DNA from: Nocardia vaccinii NBRC 15922
GTDB taxonomy: Bacteria; Actinomycetota; Actinomycetes; Mycobacteriales; Mycobacteriaceae
DNA: 64,000 bases
Assembly (NCBI RefSeq): GCF_001613305.1
Contig: NZ_BDCC01000009.1
Span: forward strand, 62,001 to 126,000
Direction: 5' to 3'
The position numbers and the translations under genes are program-made. The notes beneath the pieces were generated by a model, which saw nothing but the letters and a program-made list of their open reading frames with translations, was not told where the DNA came from and did not search any database. This document shows positions 54,077 through 62,681 of the stretch, piece by piece; within the stretch, counting starts at the first letter, position 1; each line of letters begins with the position of its first letter.

Positions 54077-55330
54077 ATGGCTTCTGGAGACATCGTCCCG
54101 ATCGAGCTCGGCCTGACCGACGGCGATCTCGTCACCCTATGGGCACCGCGCTGGCGCGACGGTGAGGACGAGTGGGAGGCATTCCTCGGACACGAGGACT
54201 CGCTGTACGGTTTCGACTCGGTCGCGGAGCTGGTCGCGTTCATCCGGACCAACGACGACAACGATCTGGTCGACCATCCGGCATGGAAGGTCATCGCCGG
54301 ATTGTCGGCCGCGGAGCTGGAGCCCGAGGACGAGCACATCTTCGATCTGGTCGCGGTGCCGGAACTGGCGGCGGGCGATCCCGACCCGGATATCATCGCC
54401 GAACTCGACGCGACGCTCGATATGGCTCGCACGATCGGCGATGTGTGCGAACTCGAGGTGGTGACCAAGTTCTTCGACTCGCATCCGGAGATCGGCGCGC
54501 TGCACGCGGGCGTGAACGCCTTCTTCGGCCGCGAGGGCGAGGAAGTGTGGGGGCAGATCGGCGCGGCCATCGTCAAGGACTGGGACGCGGTCGTGGACGC
54601 CATCGACGGAGTGGTGAAATCGCCGGAGGTCGATGCGGATGCCGTATCGGTCGCCGAGGCGGAACTGCTTGCGGCGGAACAGAATATCGTCGACGCCGAG
54701 GATGCCGCCGAGAACGACGAGGACGACGAGATCGAGCACGTCGATCTCGATGCCGAGGACGAAGAAGCCGAGGACGAGGACGAGACCTTCTGGCACGGAG
54801 TCGGTATCGACCCGGTCCGGATCGTCACCTCTGAAGGCCAATTCTTCACACTGCGTTGCTACCTCGACGACGAGCCGGTGTTCCTCGGCAGCAACGGCCA
54901 GATCACGGTCTTCGGATCCGAGCGCGCCCTGGCCCGTTACCTGGCCGACGACCACGATCACGATCTGGCCGCGGTGAGCACGTACGGCGAGGTGCACACG
55001 GCGGCGATCGACGGATCGCTGGAGGTGGAGGTCTCCGACGAGAACGTCTACGTCCTGCCCGGCCTGGCCGACGATCTGGCCGAGGGCCCCGAGGCCGTCG
55101 ATCTCGATCAGCTCGATCTCGCGGTCGAATTGTTCACCGACGCAGCCGATTACGCCGACGACGACGCCGTGGAGCAGGCACTGGCCAAGTCCACCTCGCT
55201 CGGTTCGTACGTCTCGTATCTGCTCGAACCCGACCCGGGCAGGCTGGCGCCCAGCGCCCCCTTCGCCGCCGAGGCCGAAGCCTGGCGCGCCCTGGAACGC
55301 TCCTTCGAAGCCCGTCTGCACAAGGGCTGA
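54077..55330 (+). CDS. Conserved acidic protein (Rv3311-like)
   Basis: 417 residues, strongly acidic, with runs such as DAENDEDDEIEHVDLDAE in the middle (about 210-240) linking two globular parts. The N-part has LVTLWAPRWRDGEDEWEAFLG; the C-part has FFTLRCYLDDEPVFLGSNGQ and VFGSERALARYLADDHDHDL, a similar layout that suggests an internal duplication. No signal or membrane segment. From memory, mycobacteria carry an equivalent acidic protein at this position. Its function is unknown. Confidence 0.82.
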   Translation: MASGDIVPIELGLTDGDLVTLWAPRWRDGEDEWEAFLGHEDSLYGFDSVAELVAFIRTNDDNDLVDHPAWKVIAGLSAAELEPEDEHIFDLVAVPELAAGDPDPDIIAELDATLDMARTIGDVCELEVVTKFFDSHPEIGALHAGVNAFFGREGEEVWGQIGAAIVKDWDAVVDAIDGVVKSPEVDADAVSVAEAELLAAEQNIVDAEDAAENDEDDEIEHVDLDAEDEEAEDEDETFWHGVGIDPVRIVTSEGQFFTLRCYLDDEPVFLGSNGQITVFGSERALARYLADDHDHDLAAVSTYGEVHTAAIDGSLEVEVSDENVYVLPGLADDLAEGPEAVDLDQLDLAVELFTDAADYADDDAVEQALAKSTSLGSYVSYLLEPDPGRLAPSAPFAAEAEAWRALERSFEARLHKG

Positions 55331-55334
55331 CCGT

Positions 55335-55373
55335 CCCGCGTCCCGGCGACTTCGGCCCGTCGCCGGGAGCGGG
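55335..55373 (+). terminator. Hairpin terminator
   Basis: TCCCGGCGAC (55341-55350) pairs with GTCGCCGGGA (55359-55368), extended by CCCGC/GCGGG outside. It begins five bases after the acidic protein stop. Confidence 0.75.
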
Positions 55374-55514
55374 AGATTTCGATGGTCGCTGCCGACCTTC
55401 GACCTGGTGACATACGGCGGTGCGACGTCGTACGCTCACTGAACAACCGACTCCACATCGATCGATGTTCGCGCGTGTATGCCAAATGCGCAGTTCTCGT
55501 TACGGAGGTGGATG

Positions 55515-57866
55515 ATGGTCAGGAAGTTCGAGGGAAGAATCGCGCTCGACATCCGTGATTCGGAGGCCGACTGGCGGCCTTTCGCGGAGCCGACCGCACC
55601 GCAGGACGCGCCGAACGTCCTGTACCTGGTGTGGGACGACATCGGAATCGGCACCTGGGACTGCTACGGCGGTCTGGTCGAGATGCCGAATATGAAGCGG
55701 ATCGCAGATCGTGGCCTGCAGTTCACGCAGTTCCACACCACCGCCCTGTGTTCACCGACGCGTGCCTCGCTCCTGACCGGGAGAAACGCGACCTCCGTCG
55801 GCATGGCGACCATCGAGGAGTTCTCCGACGGGTTCCCGAGCATGTGTGGCCGGATACCGGACGAAACCGCACTGTGCTCGGAGGTCCTCGCGGAGCACGG
55901 GTGGAATACGTACGCGGTCGGAAAATGGCATATGACGCCCCTCGAAGAGGAGAATCTGGCCGCCTCGAAGCGGCATTGGCCGCTGGCGCGCGGGTTCGAT
56001 CGCTTCTACGGATTCCTGGGCGGAGAGGCCGACCAGTGGTATCCGAATCTGGTGTACGACAATCACCCGGTCGCGCAGCCGTACGCACCGGAGGACGGGT
56101 ATCACCTGTCGAAAGATCTGGCCGACAAAACGATCGAATTCATTCGCGATGCGAAGGTGATCGCACCCGACAAGCCGTGGTTCACCTACCTGTGCCCTGG
56201 GGCCGGGCATGCGCCGCATCACGTGCCACGGGAGTGGGCCGACAAATATCGCAGCCGGTTCGACATGGGCTACGAGAAGTATCGCGAGATCGTCCTGGAG
56301 AACCAGAAGCGCATGGGTCTGGTGCCGGAGAACACCGAGTTGTCGCCTATGAACCCGTACGCGAATGTGACCAGCGCGGACGGTAAGCCGTGGCCGATGC
56401 AGGACACCGTGCGAGCCTGGGATTCGCTGTCGGAGGACGAGAGGCGGTTGTTCGCTCGGCAGGCGGAGGTCTTCGCGGGATTCCTGTCCTACACCGACGC
56501 GCAGATCGGCCGGCTGCTGGACTATCTCGAGGAAAGCGGCCAGCTGGACAACACCATCGTCGTCGCCTTCTCGGACAACGGCGCCAGCGGCGAGGGTGGC
56601 CCGAACGGCTCGGCCAACGAGATGAAGTTCTTCAACGGCTACATCGACACCATCGAGGACAGTCTGGCCAAACTCGACGAGCTGGGCTCGCCGACCACCT
56701 ACAACCACTACAGCATCGGGTGGGCGATGGCGTTCAACACCCCGTACAAGCTGTACAAGCGATACGCGTCGCACGAAGGCGGGATAGCCGACCCCTGCCT
56801 CATGTCGTGGCCTGCCGGGATAGCGGCCCGCGGCGAGGTGCGCCACCAGTACCTGAACGTCTGCGATATCACCCCTACCGTCTACGACCTACTCGGCATC
56901 ACGCCCCCGGAGACGGTGAAGCACGTGCGGCAGCGTCCGCTGGAAGGGATCAATTTCCGGGCGCTGTTCGAGGACGCCGACGCGGACGTCGGCAAGCACA
57001 CACAGTTCTATTCGATGCTGGGCACGCGCGGCATCTGGCATCGCGGCTGGTTCGCCGACGCCATCCACGCCGCATGCCCGTCCGGCTGGGGCCATTTCGA
57101 CCAGGATCGCTGGGAGCTGTTCCACATCGAGCAGGACCGCAGCCAGATTCACGACCTCGCCGACCGTCATCCCGAGAAGCTCGAGGAAATGAAGGCGCTG
57201 TGGTTCTCCGAGGCCGCGCGATACAACGGCCTGCCGCTCAATGATCTCGACTTCATCTCCACGATGACCCGCTACCGCCCGACGTACACGGCGGAGCGGG
57301 ACAGCGCTGTCTACTATCCCGGTAGCGCGGAGGTGGGACCCGGTGCGGCGCTGGAGATCAGAGGACGATCGTTCGCGCTGCTGGCAAAGACGACGATCGA
57401 CAGTGCGGATGTCCAGGGGGTGCTGTTCGCCCATGGCGGCCGGCTCGGCGGACACACCCTGTACGTCAAGGACGGCCACCTGTACTACACCTACAACTTC
57501 CTCGGCGAGGAAGAACAGACCATCGTCTCCGATCGCCCGGTACCGGTGGGCGATCACATTCTCGGAGTCCGGTACGAACGCCGCGGAACCCGCCCGGACA
57601 ACTTCACACCAACCGGTGAGGGCGTTCTCTACATCGATGAGAATCCCGTCGGCTCACTCGACGACATGCGGACTCAACCCGTCGTATTCTCCGGGGTCGG
57701 GGAGGGGATCCGCATCGGCCGCGACAACGGCCAGTCCGTTTCCGTGCGCTACCGCGCGCCGTTCCCGTTCACCGGGGGAACCATGCACCAGGTCATCGAG
57801 GACGTCAGCGGCAAGCCCTACCAGGACCTGGAAATGGCTGCGGCCGCGGCATTCTCGCGCGATTGA
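55515..57866 (+). CDS. Arylsulfatase (formylglycine sulfatase)
   Basis: 783 residues, close to the roughly 787 of mycobacterial AtsA/AtsD. Has the metal site VLYLVWDDIGIGTWD, the sulfatase signature ALCSPTRASLLTGR with Cys79 to become formylglycine, VGKWH, and SDNGASGEGGPNGS. The C-terminal region (about 620-783) is a beta-rich domain. GGAGGT lies six bases before ATG 55515. No signal peptide. No sulfatase-modifying enzyme is in the window, so activation depends on a gene elsewhere. It is absent from this position in M. tuberculosis as I recall it. Confidence 0.92.
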   Translation: MVRKFEGRIALDIRDSEADWRPFAEPTAPQDAPNVLYLVWDDIGIGTWDCYGGLVEMPNMKRIADRGLQFTQFHTTALCSPTRASLLTGRNATSVGMATIEEFSDGFPSMCGRIPDETALCSEVLAEHGWNTYAVGKWHMTPLEEENLAASKRHWPLARGFDRFYGFLGGEADQWYPNLVYDNHPVAQPYAPEDGYHLSKDLADKTIEFIRDAKVIAPDKPWFTYLCPGAGHAPHHVPREWADKYRSRFDMGYEKYREIVLENQKRMGLVPENTELSPMNPYANVTSADGKPWPMQDTVRAWDSLSEDERRLFARQAEVFAGFLSYTDAQIGRLLDYLEESGQLDNTIVVAFSDNGASGEGGPNGSANEMKFFNGYIDTIEDSLAKLDELGSPTTYNHYSIGWAMAFNTPYKLYKRYASHEGGIADPCLMSWPAGIAARGEVRHQYLNVCDITPTVYDLLGITPPETVKHVRQRPLEGINFRALFEDADADVGKHTQFYSMLGTRGIWHRGWFADAIHAACPSGWGHFDQDRWELFHIEQDRSQIHDLADRHPEKLEEMKALWFSEAARYNGLPLNDLDFISTMTRYRPTYTAERDSAVYYPGSAEVGPGAALEIRGRSFALLAKTTIDSADVQGVLFAHGGRLGGHTLYVKDGHLYYTYNFLGEEEQTIVSDRPVPVGDHILGVRYERRGTRPDNFTPTGEGVLYIDENPVGSLDDMRTQPVVFSGVGEGIRIGRDNGQSVSVRYRAPFPFTGGTMHQVIEDVSGKPYQDLEMAAAAAFSRD

Positions 57867-57875
57867 GGCAGGAGG

Positions 57876-58967
57876 TCAGCCGAGCAACACCGCGTAGCCG
57901 GGTTTGATCACCTCGTCGATGATGCGCAGACGTTCGGGGAACGCGATGAAGGCGGACTTCATGGCATTGATGGTGAAGCGTTCCAGGTCGCTCCAGCCGT
58001 AGCCGAACGTATTCACCAGTTTGAGCATTTCGCGGCTCATGCTGGTGTCGCTCATCAACCGGTTGTCGGTGTTGACCGTGACGCGGAATCGCAGCCGGGC
58101 CAGCAGGTCGAACGGGTGCTTCTCCAGCGAGGTCACCGCGCCGGTCTGCACATTCGAGGACGGACACAGCTCGAGCGGAATCCGCTGGTCCCGAACATAA
58201 TTGGCGACCAATCCGAGTTTCGGCTCGGATTCGGAGTCGCTGATGTCGTCGGTGATGCGCACGCCGTGGCCGAGCCGCTCACAGCCGCAGAACGCGACGG
58301 CCTCGTGGATGGACGGCAGGCCGAACGCCTCACCGGCGTGAATGGTGAAGTGCGCGCAGTTGGCCCGCATGTATTCGAAGGCGTCCAGGTGCCGGCTGGG
58401 CGGGTAGCCCGCCTCGGCCCCGGCGATATCGAATCCGCCCACGCCGCGATCGCGCCACCGCACGGTCAGCTCCGCGATCTCGAGTGAGCGCGCCGCGTGC
58501 CGCATGGCGGTGAGCAGGCACACGACCCGGATGGGCATGCCCGCCTCGGCGGCCAGCTGTTCGCCCTCACGGAAGCCCGCCAGGGTGTGTTCGACGACCT
58601 CGTCCAGGGAGAGGCCGCGCTCCAGATGTTGTTCGGGCGCGAAACGCACCTCGGCGTACACCACGCCGTCCTCGGCCAGGTCCAGGGCGCATTCGCGGGC
58701 CACCCGGTGCAGACCCTCGGCGGTCTGCATGACGGCGGTGGTGTGCGCGAAGGTTTCCAGATATCGCTCGAGCGATCCGCTGTCTGCCGCATCGCGGAAC
58801 CAGTTGCCCAGCGCGGCGGCGTCCTGCGCGGGTAGCTGGTCGTAGCCGCACTGTGCCGCAAGATCCAGCACGGTCGCGGGACGCAATCCACCGTCGAGAT
58901 GGTCGTGCAGCACGGCCTTCGGGGCCTGGCGGATCGAGGCAAGAGTCAAAGGCATCGGTCCAGTCAT
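57876..58967 (-). CDS. add: Adenosine deaminase
   Basis: 363-residue zinc amidohydrolase turning adenosine into inosine. [10 protein letters not shown] with zinc ligands His21 and His23, [21 protein letters not shown] and [10 protein letters not shown] are all present. It converges with the sulfatase (9-bp gap). Upstream lies dispersed repeat copy C, ending about 20 bases before its start. Part of the add-deoA-cdd salvage run. Confidence 0.95.
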   Translation of the reverse strand: MTGPMPLTLASIRQAPKAVLHDHLDGGLRPATVLDLAAQCGYDQLPAQDAAALGNWFRDAADSGSLERYLETFAHTTAVMQTAEGLHRVARECALDLAEDGVVYAEVRFAPEQHLERGLSLDEVVEHTLAGFREGEQLAAEAGMPIRVVCLLTAMRHAARSLEIAELTVRWRDRGVGGFDIAGAEAGYPPSRHLDAFEYMRANCAHFTIHAGEAFGLPSIHEAVAFCGCERLGHGVRITDDISDSESEPKLGLVANYVRDQRIPLELCPSSNVQTGAVTSLEKHPFDLLARLRFRVTVNTDNRLMSDTSMSREMLKLVNTFGYGWSDLERFTINAMKSAFIAFPERLRIIDEVIKPGYAVLLG

Positions 58968-58987
58968 GTATCGACGCTAGCTCATCC

Positions 58988-59122
58988 CGCCTCCCCGCGC
59001 CTCGGGCCGGATTCGTGTGCCGGGCACGTGGCGTCGGCGGCCGGCGGTCGACGAGTGGCCAGGTCAGCCCGTCCCCGGAAGGTTACCCATGTGTTCACGG
59101 AATCAGTTGTTGCGTGCCGGTG
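58988..59122 (-). repeat. Dispersed repeat, copy C
   Basis: Third copy of the repeat at 2902-3040, oriented toward add. Conserved blocks are CAACAACTGATT, ACACATGGGTAACC, CGGGGACG, ACCGCCGGCC and CGCGGGGAGGCGGGATGAG. Unlike copies A and B, the internal ATG frame reads MGNLPGTG and stops. The rest of the 429-bp gap (58968-59396) shows no gene. Confidence 0.72.
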
Positions 59123-59396
59123 TACCGAATGCGGCCGAGGTGCAGTGGTGCGGCAGAGATGGAGATGGCTCAGCAATGCGACGCGACCGGAATCCGCAGA
59201 ACCAGACGGGCCGGTCACCGGCCGTGGAACCGGACGGAGGTGCTGAACATCCGACCGCAAGCGGCGAAGGCGCCCGAAGCGACCGCGCGCCGGATCGGCC
59301 GGGCGCACGGTATCGCCCGAGGCCGCGTGGCCGGAATCCGGGGGCGACCACGCTGGAGGTGATGCGGCCAGGAGCGCGGCGGGGGGCACGGTGCGC

Positions 59397-60755
59397 TCAG
59401 GGTTCGATGCGGTCGAGCACGATGGCGGCGGGCACGGTCGGGTCCCAGCTGGACGGGGCAGGCACGGACGGGCCGGAAGTGGACGCGATCGCAGCGGACG
59501 CGGTCGGCGCGGCATCGATCGCATAAGCGTCGCGCAGCGCCTCGAGCGCGGCCGGAAATGCCTCGGGTGTGTCGGTGTGCAGGGTGAGCAGGGGCTGGCC
59601 CGCGACAACGTCCGCACCGGGCTTCGCGTGCATCTCGACGCCCGCGCCGAATTGGACCGGATCACCCTGGCGGGCGCGCCCGGCCCCGAGACGCCAGGCG
59701 GCCAGGCCGACGCCCATCGCGTCGAGACGGGTCAGCGTGCCGGATCGTTCGGCGGTGACGACCTCGGTGTGCGCGGCAACGGGCAGCGCGGCGTCCGGAT
59801 CGCCGCCTTGCGCCCGGATCATCGCCTTCCAGTGGTCCATGGCTCGGCCGTCGGCCAGCGCGTCCGCCGGATCGACGTCGTGGATTCCGGCCTGTGCCAG
59901 CATCTCCCGGGCCAGGGCGAGGGTCAGCTCGACCACATCGGCGGGCCCCGCGCCGGAGAGCACCTCGACCGCTTCGGCAACCTCGAGGGCATTACCCGCG
60001 GTCCGGCCGAGCGGGGTGTCCATCCCGGTCAGCAGCGCCACGGTGCGCAGGCCCGCGTCGACGCCCAGCTCGACCATGGCCCTGGCCAATTCGCGCGCCG
60101 TATCGAGCGTTTTCATGAACGCGCCCGCCCCGACCTTGACGTCCAGTACCAGCGCCGCGGTGCCCTCGGCGATCTTCTTGCTCATGATCGAGCTGGCGAT
60201 CAGCGGAATAGATTCCACGGTCCCGGTGACGTCCCGCAACGCGTAGAGCCGCTTGTCGGCGGGCGCCAGATCGGCACCGGCGGCGCAGACCACCGCGGCG
60301 ATCGCCGGATCCGCCAGTACCCGGCGCATATCCGGAACCGAGATATCGGCTCGCCACCCGGGAATCGACTCGAGCTTGTCCAGGGTGCCGCCGGTATGCC
60401 CCAGACCGCGTCCGGACAACTGCGGCACGGCCGCACCGCATGCCGCGACCAGCGGTGCCAGCGGCAGGGTGATCTTGTCCCCCACACCGCCGGTCGAGTG
60501 TTTGTCCACGGTCGGGCGCGGGAGATCGGCGAAGCTCATCCGCTGTCCGGACTCGATCATCGCGCCCGTCCAGCGGGCGATCTCGCGCCGGTTCATCCCG
60601 CGCAGCAGAATCGCCATCGCCAAGGCCGACATCTGCTCGTCGGCCACCTCACCCCGGGTGAATCCGCCGATCACCCAGTCGATCTGCTCATCCGACAACT
60701 CCCCACCGTCCCGCTTGGCCGTGATCACCGACACCGCCGAATGCACGCTCACCAT
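59397..60755 (-). CDS. deoA: Thymidine phosphorylase
   Basis: About 452 residues. Splits thymidine/deoxyuridine to base and deoxyribose-1-phosphate. Shows DEQIDWVIGGFTRGEVADEQMSALAMAI, the signature KHSTGGVGDKITLPLAPLVA, GTLDKLESIPGW, DVKVGAGAFMKT and a C-terminal PYNP domain. Slightly longer than usual owing to an Ala/Ser/Pro tail. Start ATG 60755, with GGGAG ten bases upstream. It lies 330 bp from cdd on the same strand. Confidence 0.94.
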   Translation of the reverse strand: MVSVHSAVSVITAKRDGGELSDEQIDWVIGGFTRGEVADEQMSALAMAILLRGMNRREIARWTGAMIESGQRMSFADLPRPTVDKHSTGGVGDKITLPLAPLVAACGAAVPQLSGRGLGHTGGTLDKLESIPGWRADISVPDMRRVLADPAIAAVVCAAGADLAPADKRLYALRDVTGTVESIPLIASSIMSKKIAEGTAALVLDVKVGAGAFMKTLDTARELARAMVELGVDAGLRTVALLTGMDTPLGRTAGNALEVAEAVEVLSGAGPADVVELTLALAREMLAQAGIHDVDPADALADGRAMDHWKAMIRAQGGDPDAALPVAAHTEVVTAERSGTLTRLDAMGVGLAAWRLGAGRARQGDPVQFGAGVEMHAKPGADVVAGQPLLTLHTDTPEAFPAALEALRDAYAIDAAPTASAAIASTSGPSVPAPSSWDPTVPAAIVLDRIEP

Positions 60756-60963
60756 GCCCGACAGACTCCCAGAGGTTTCCCGGCAGTGCACGGGCCTTCG
60801 GCGTGTACGGCCATGAATCGCGTGCGAATTCCCCGGAGATATGTGCGACCGCCGAAATCTCATGGATCCGGCGAAAGCGCGACCGCTCCCCCGGAAACTC
60901 CCGTAGCGTACGTAACGTAGCTCACATTCAACCGGCGGCAAATCCGCTTTTGCCCCGTAATTT

Positions 60964-60976
60964 GTTGTGCCACAAC
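60964..60976. promoter_or_regulatory. Palindrome upstream of deoA
   Basis: GTTGTG-C-CACAAC is a perfect 13-bp palindrome in the 330-bp gap 60756-61085, in an AT-richer stretch. A candidate operator for deoA. Otherwise this gap contains no gene. Confidence 0.45.
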
Positions 60977-61085
60977 GCTTTACGAATCAATCGCGAACAA
61001 CCGCAGCGACAGTGCGCCGCGGGGCGGGCGGGCGGACCACAGAGCGAACGATCAGCAGCACTGGGAAGCCGTGCGAAAACTCACA

Positions 61086-61487
61086 TCATTTCCGCCCCGC
61101 CGCGAGATCATCGGGCCCGAACGCAAACGGCAGCAAATGCTTCAGCGACACCGGGCCGTCAACGTGATCGACCAGCAGATCGCCGCCTCCGTGCTCGTAG
61201 AGCAGCTGTCGGCAACGTCCACAGGGCATCAGGACCGCCCCGCGCGAATCGCACACAGCAATCGCCAGCAACCTCCCGCCACCGGACGCGCAGAGGTTAC
61301 CGACCAGTACACATTCAGCACACAGCCCCAGCCCGTATGAGACATTTTCCACATTGCACCCGAGCACCATTCGGCCGTCGAGAGTGCGCGCGGCGGCGCC
61401 CACGGGATACCGCGAGTAGGGTGCATACGCATTCCGCATAACTTCGAATGCATTGTGGCGCAATATATCCCAATCGATTTCCGGCAT
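61086..61487 (-). CDS. cdd: Cytidine deaminase
   Basis: 133 residues, normal for tetrameric CDA. Converts cytidine to uridine. Zinc ligands Cys56 (with catalytic Glu58, in CAECVL), Cys89 and Cys92 (MPCGRCRQLL); substrate loop YAPYSRYPVGAAA and CNVENVSYG. ATG at 61487 with GGAGG upstream; longer in-frame starts lack support. Confidence 0.95.
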   Translation of the reverse strand: MPEIDWDILRHNAFEVMRNAYAPYSRYPVGAAARTLDGRMVLGCNVENVSYGLGLCAECVLVGNLCASGGGRLLAIAVCDSRGAVLMPCGRCRQLLYEHGGGDLLVDHVDGPVSLKHLLPFAFGPDDLAAGRK

Positions 61488-61552
61488 ATCGAGCCTCCGT
61501 CCGGGCTGGTCGTCAACGGTCGGGAAAAAGCTACCGCAGACGCTTCGGCCTA

Positions 61553-61571
61553 TCAGGCAAGGCAAACCTAA
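61553..61571. promoter_or_regulatory. Candidate IdeR/DtxR iron box
   Basis: TCAGGCAAGGCAAACCTAA matches the recalled DtxR/IdeR consensus TTAGGTTAGGCTAACCTAA at 15 of 19 positions. It lies in the 337-bp divergent gap between cdd (66 bp from its start) and sdhC (254 bp from its start). Iron control of succinate dehydrogenase, an Fe-S and haem enzyme, would make sense. Binding is inferred. Confidence 0.55.
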
Positions 61572-61824
61572 CTCATCGAATTTCGGCCCAACGCCCGGCA
61601 CGCCGAATTAGTTCCGCGAATGTCCGGGGATTACAGTTCTGACAGATCGGTTCAGGTTTGGCCGTGCACCGGCGGCCACCGCCTCTGGGGTGTCGGCCCC
61701 GGGCACAGAGCTGGTGAATTCAGATCCAACGGCTCCTGGAGTCCGCGCCCCGAAATCTGCGACCGGATCGCCACTTGCCGGCCCGCCCGGCGGGTCCACA
61801 ACGACGTTGGAGGCACCGCACTCT

Positions 61825-62229
61825 ATGACCACCACGCTGGAAGCTCCGGCTCAGCCGAAGCGGAAGACCCTGTACCGCGGCGACCCTGGCATGTGGTCCT
61901 GGGCGCTGCACCGGATCACCGGTGTGACGATTTTCTTCTTCCTCTTCGTCCACGTGCTCGACACCGCTCTGGTGCGGGTAAGTCCGGACACCTACAACCG
62001 GGCGATCGAGACCTACAAGAACCCGATCGTCGCTCTGATGGAGATGGCCCTGGTCGTGTGCGTGCTGTTCCACGCACTCAACGGCATCCGGGTCATCCTG
62101 GTCGACTTCTGGTCCAAGGGCCCGAAGTACCAGCGGCTGATGCTCTGGATCGTGCTCGCGATCTGGGTGATCGTCGCCGGTATGGGCGTGGGACGCCAGC
62201 TGTTCTACATGATCACGACGGAGCTCTGA
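61825..62229 (+). CDS. sdhC: Succinate dehydrogenase cytochrome b556 subunit SdhC
   Basis: 134-residue haem-b anchor subunit. Family start RKTLYRGDPGMWSWALHRITG, then three membrane helices (VTIFFFLFVHVLDTAL, IVALMEMALVVCVLFHALNGIRV, LMLWIVLAIWVIVAGMGVG) with haem-ligand His candidates in HRITG and FHALNG. I use ATG 61825; an upstream in-frame ATG (61690) would add 45 residues, including a second TTTLEAP word. First gene of sdhCDA. Confidence 0.92.
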   Translation: MTTTLEAPAQPKRKTLYRGDPGMWSWALHRITGVTIFFFLFVHVLDTALVRVSPDTYNRAIETYKNPIVALMEMALVVCVLFHALNGIRVILVDFWSKGPKYQRLMLWIVLAIWVIVAGMGVGRQLFYMITTEL

Positions 62230-62233
62230 GACA

Positions 62234-62665
62234 ATGACCGCACCTGTCCTCGGCAAGTCCTACGACCGCCCCGCCAGCCTCGACGCGCCCCGCGCGCCGC
62301 GTCGCGCCTCGGGTAACAACTTCGAGAAGTACGCGTGGCTGTTCATGCGCTTCTCCGGAATCCTGCTGATCGTGCTGGTCCTGGGCCACATGACGATCAT
62401 GCTGATGCTCGACGGCGGCGTGAAGCGGCTCAACTTCGGCTTCGTGGCCGGGCGCTGGGCCAGCCCGTTCTGGCAGATCTGGGACCTGACCATGCTGTGG
62501 CTGGCTCAGCTGCACGGCGGCAACGGTCTGCGCACCGTCATCGACGACTACTCCCGCAAGGATTCCACCCGGTTCTGGCTCAAGAGCCTGCTGGCCGTCG
62601 CGATGATCCTGATCATGGGCGTGGGCACCTACGTCATCTTCACCTTCGACCCCAACATCAGTTAG
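62234..62665 (+). CDS. sdhD: Succinate dehydrogenase membrane anchor SdhD
   Basis: 143 residues, three membrane helices (about 35-58, 74-98 and 115-138). Contains YAWLFMRFSGILLIVLVLGHM and HGGNGLRTVIDDYSRK, with conserved His residues. It binds quinone and haem with SdhC. Four bases after sdhC. Confidence 0.94.
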   Translation: MTAPVLGKSYDRPASLDAPRAPRRASGNNFEKYAWLFMRFSGILLIVLVLGHMTIMLMLDGGVKRLNFGFVAGRWASPFWQIWDLTMLWLAQLHGGNGLRTVIDDYSRKDSTRFWLKSLLAVAMILIMGVGTYVIFTFDPNIS

Positions 62666-62681
62666 GAACAGGCCTCCAGCG

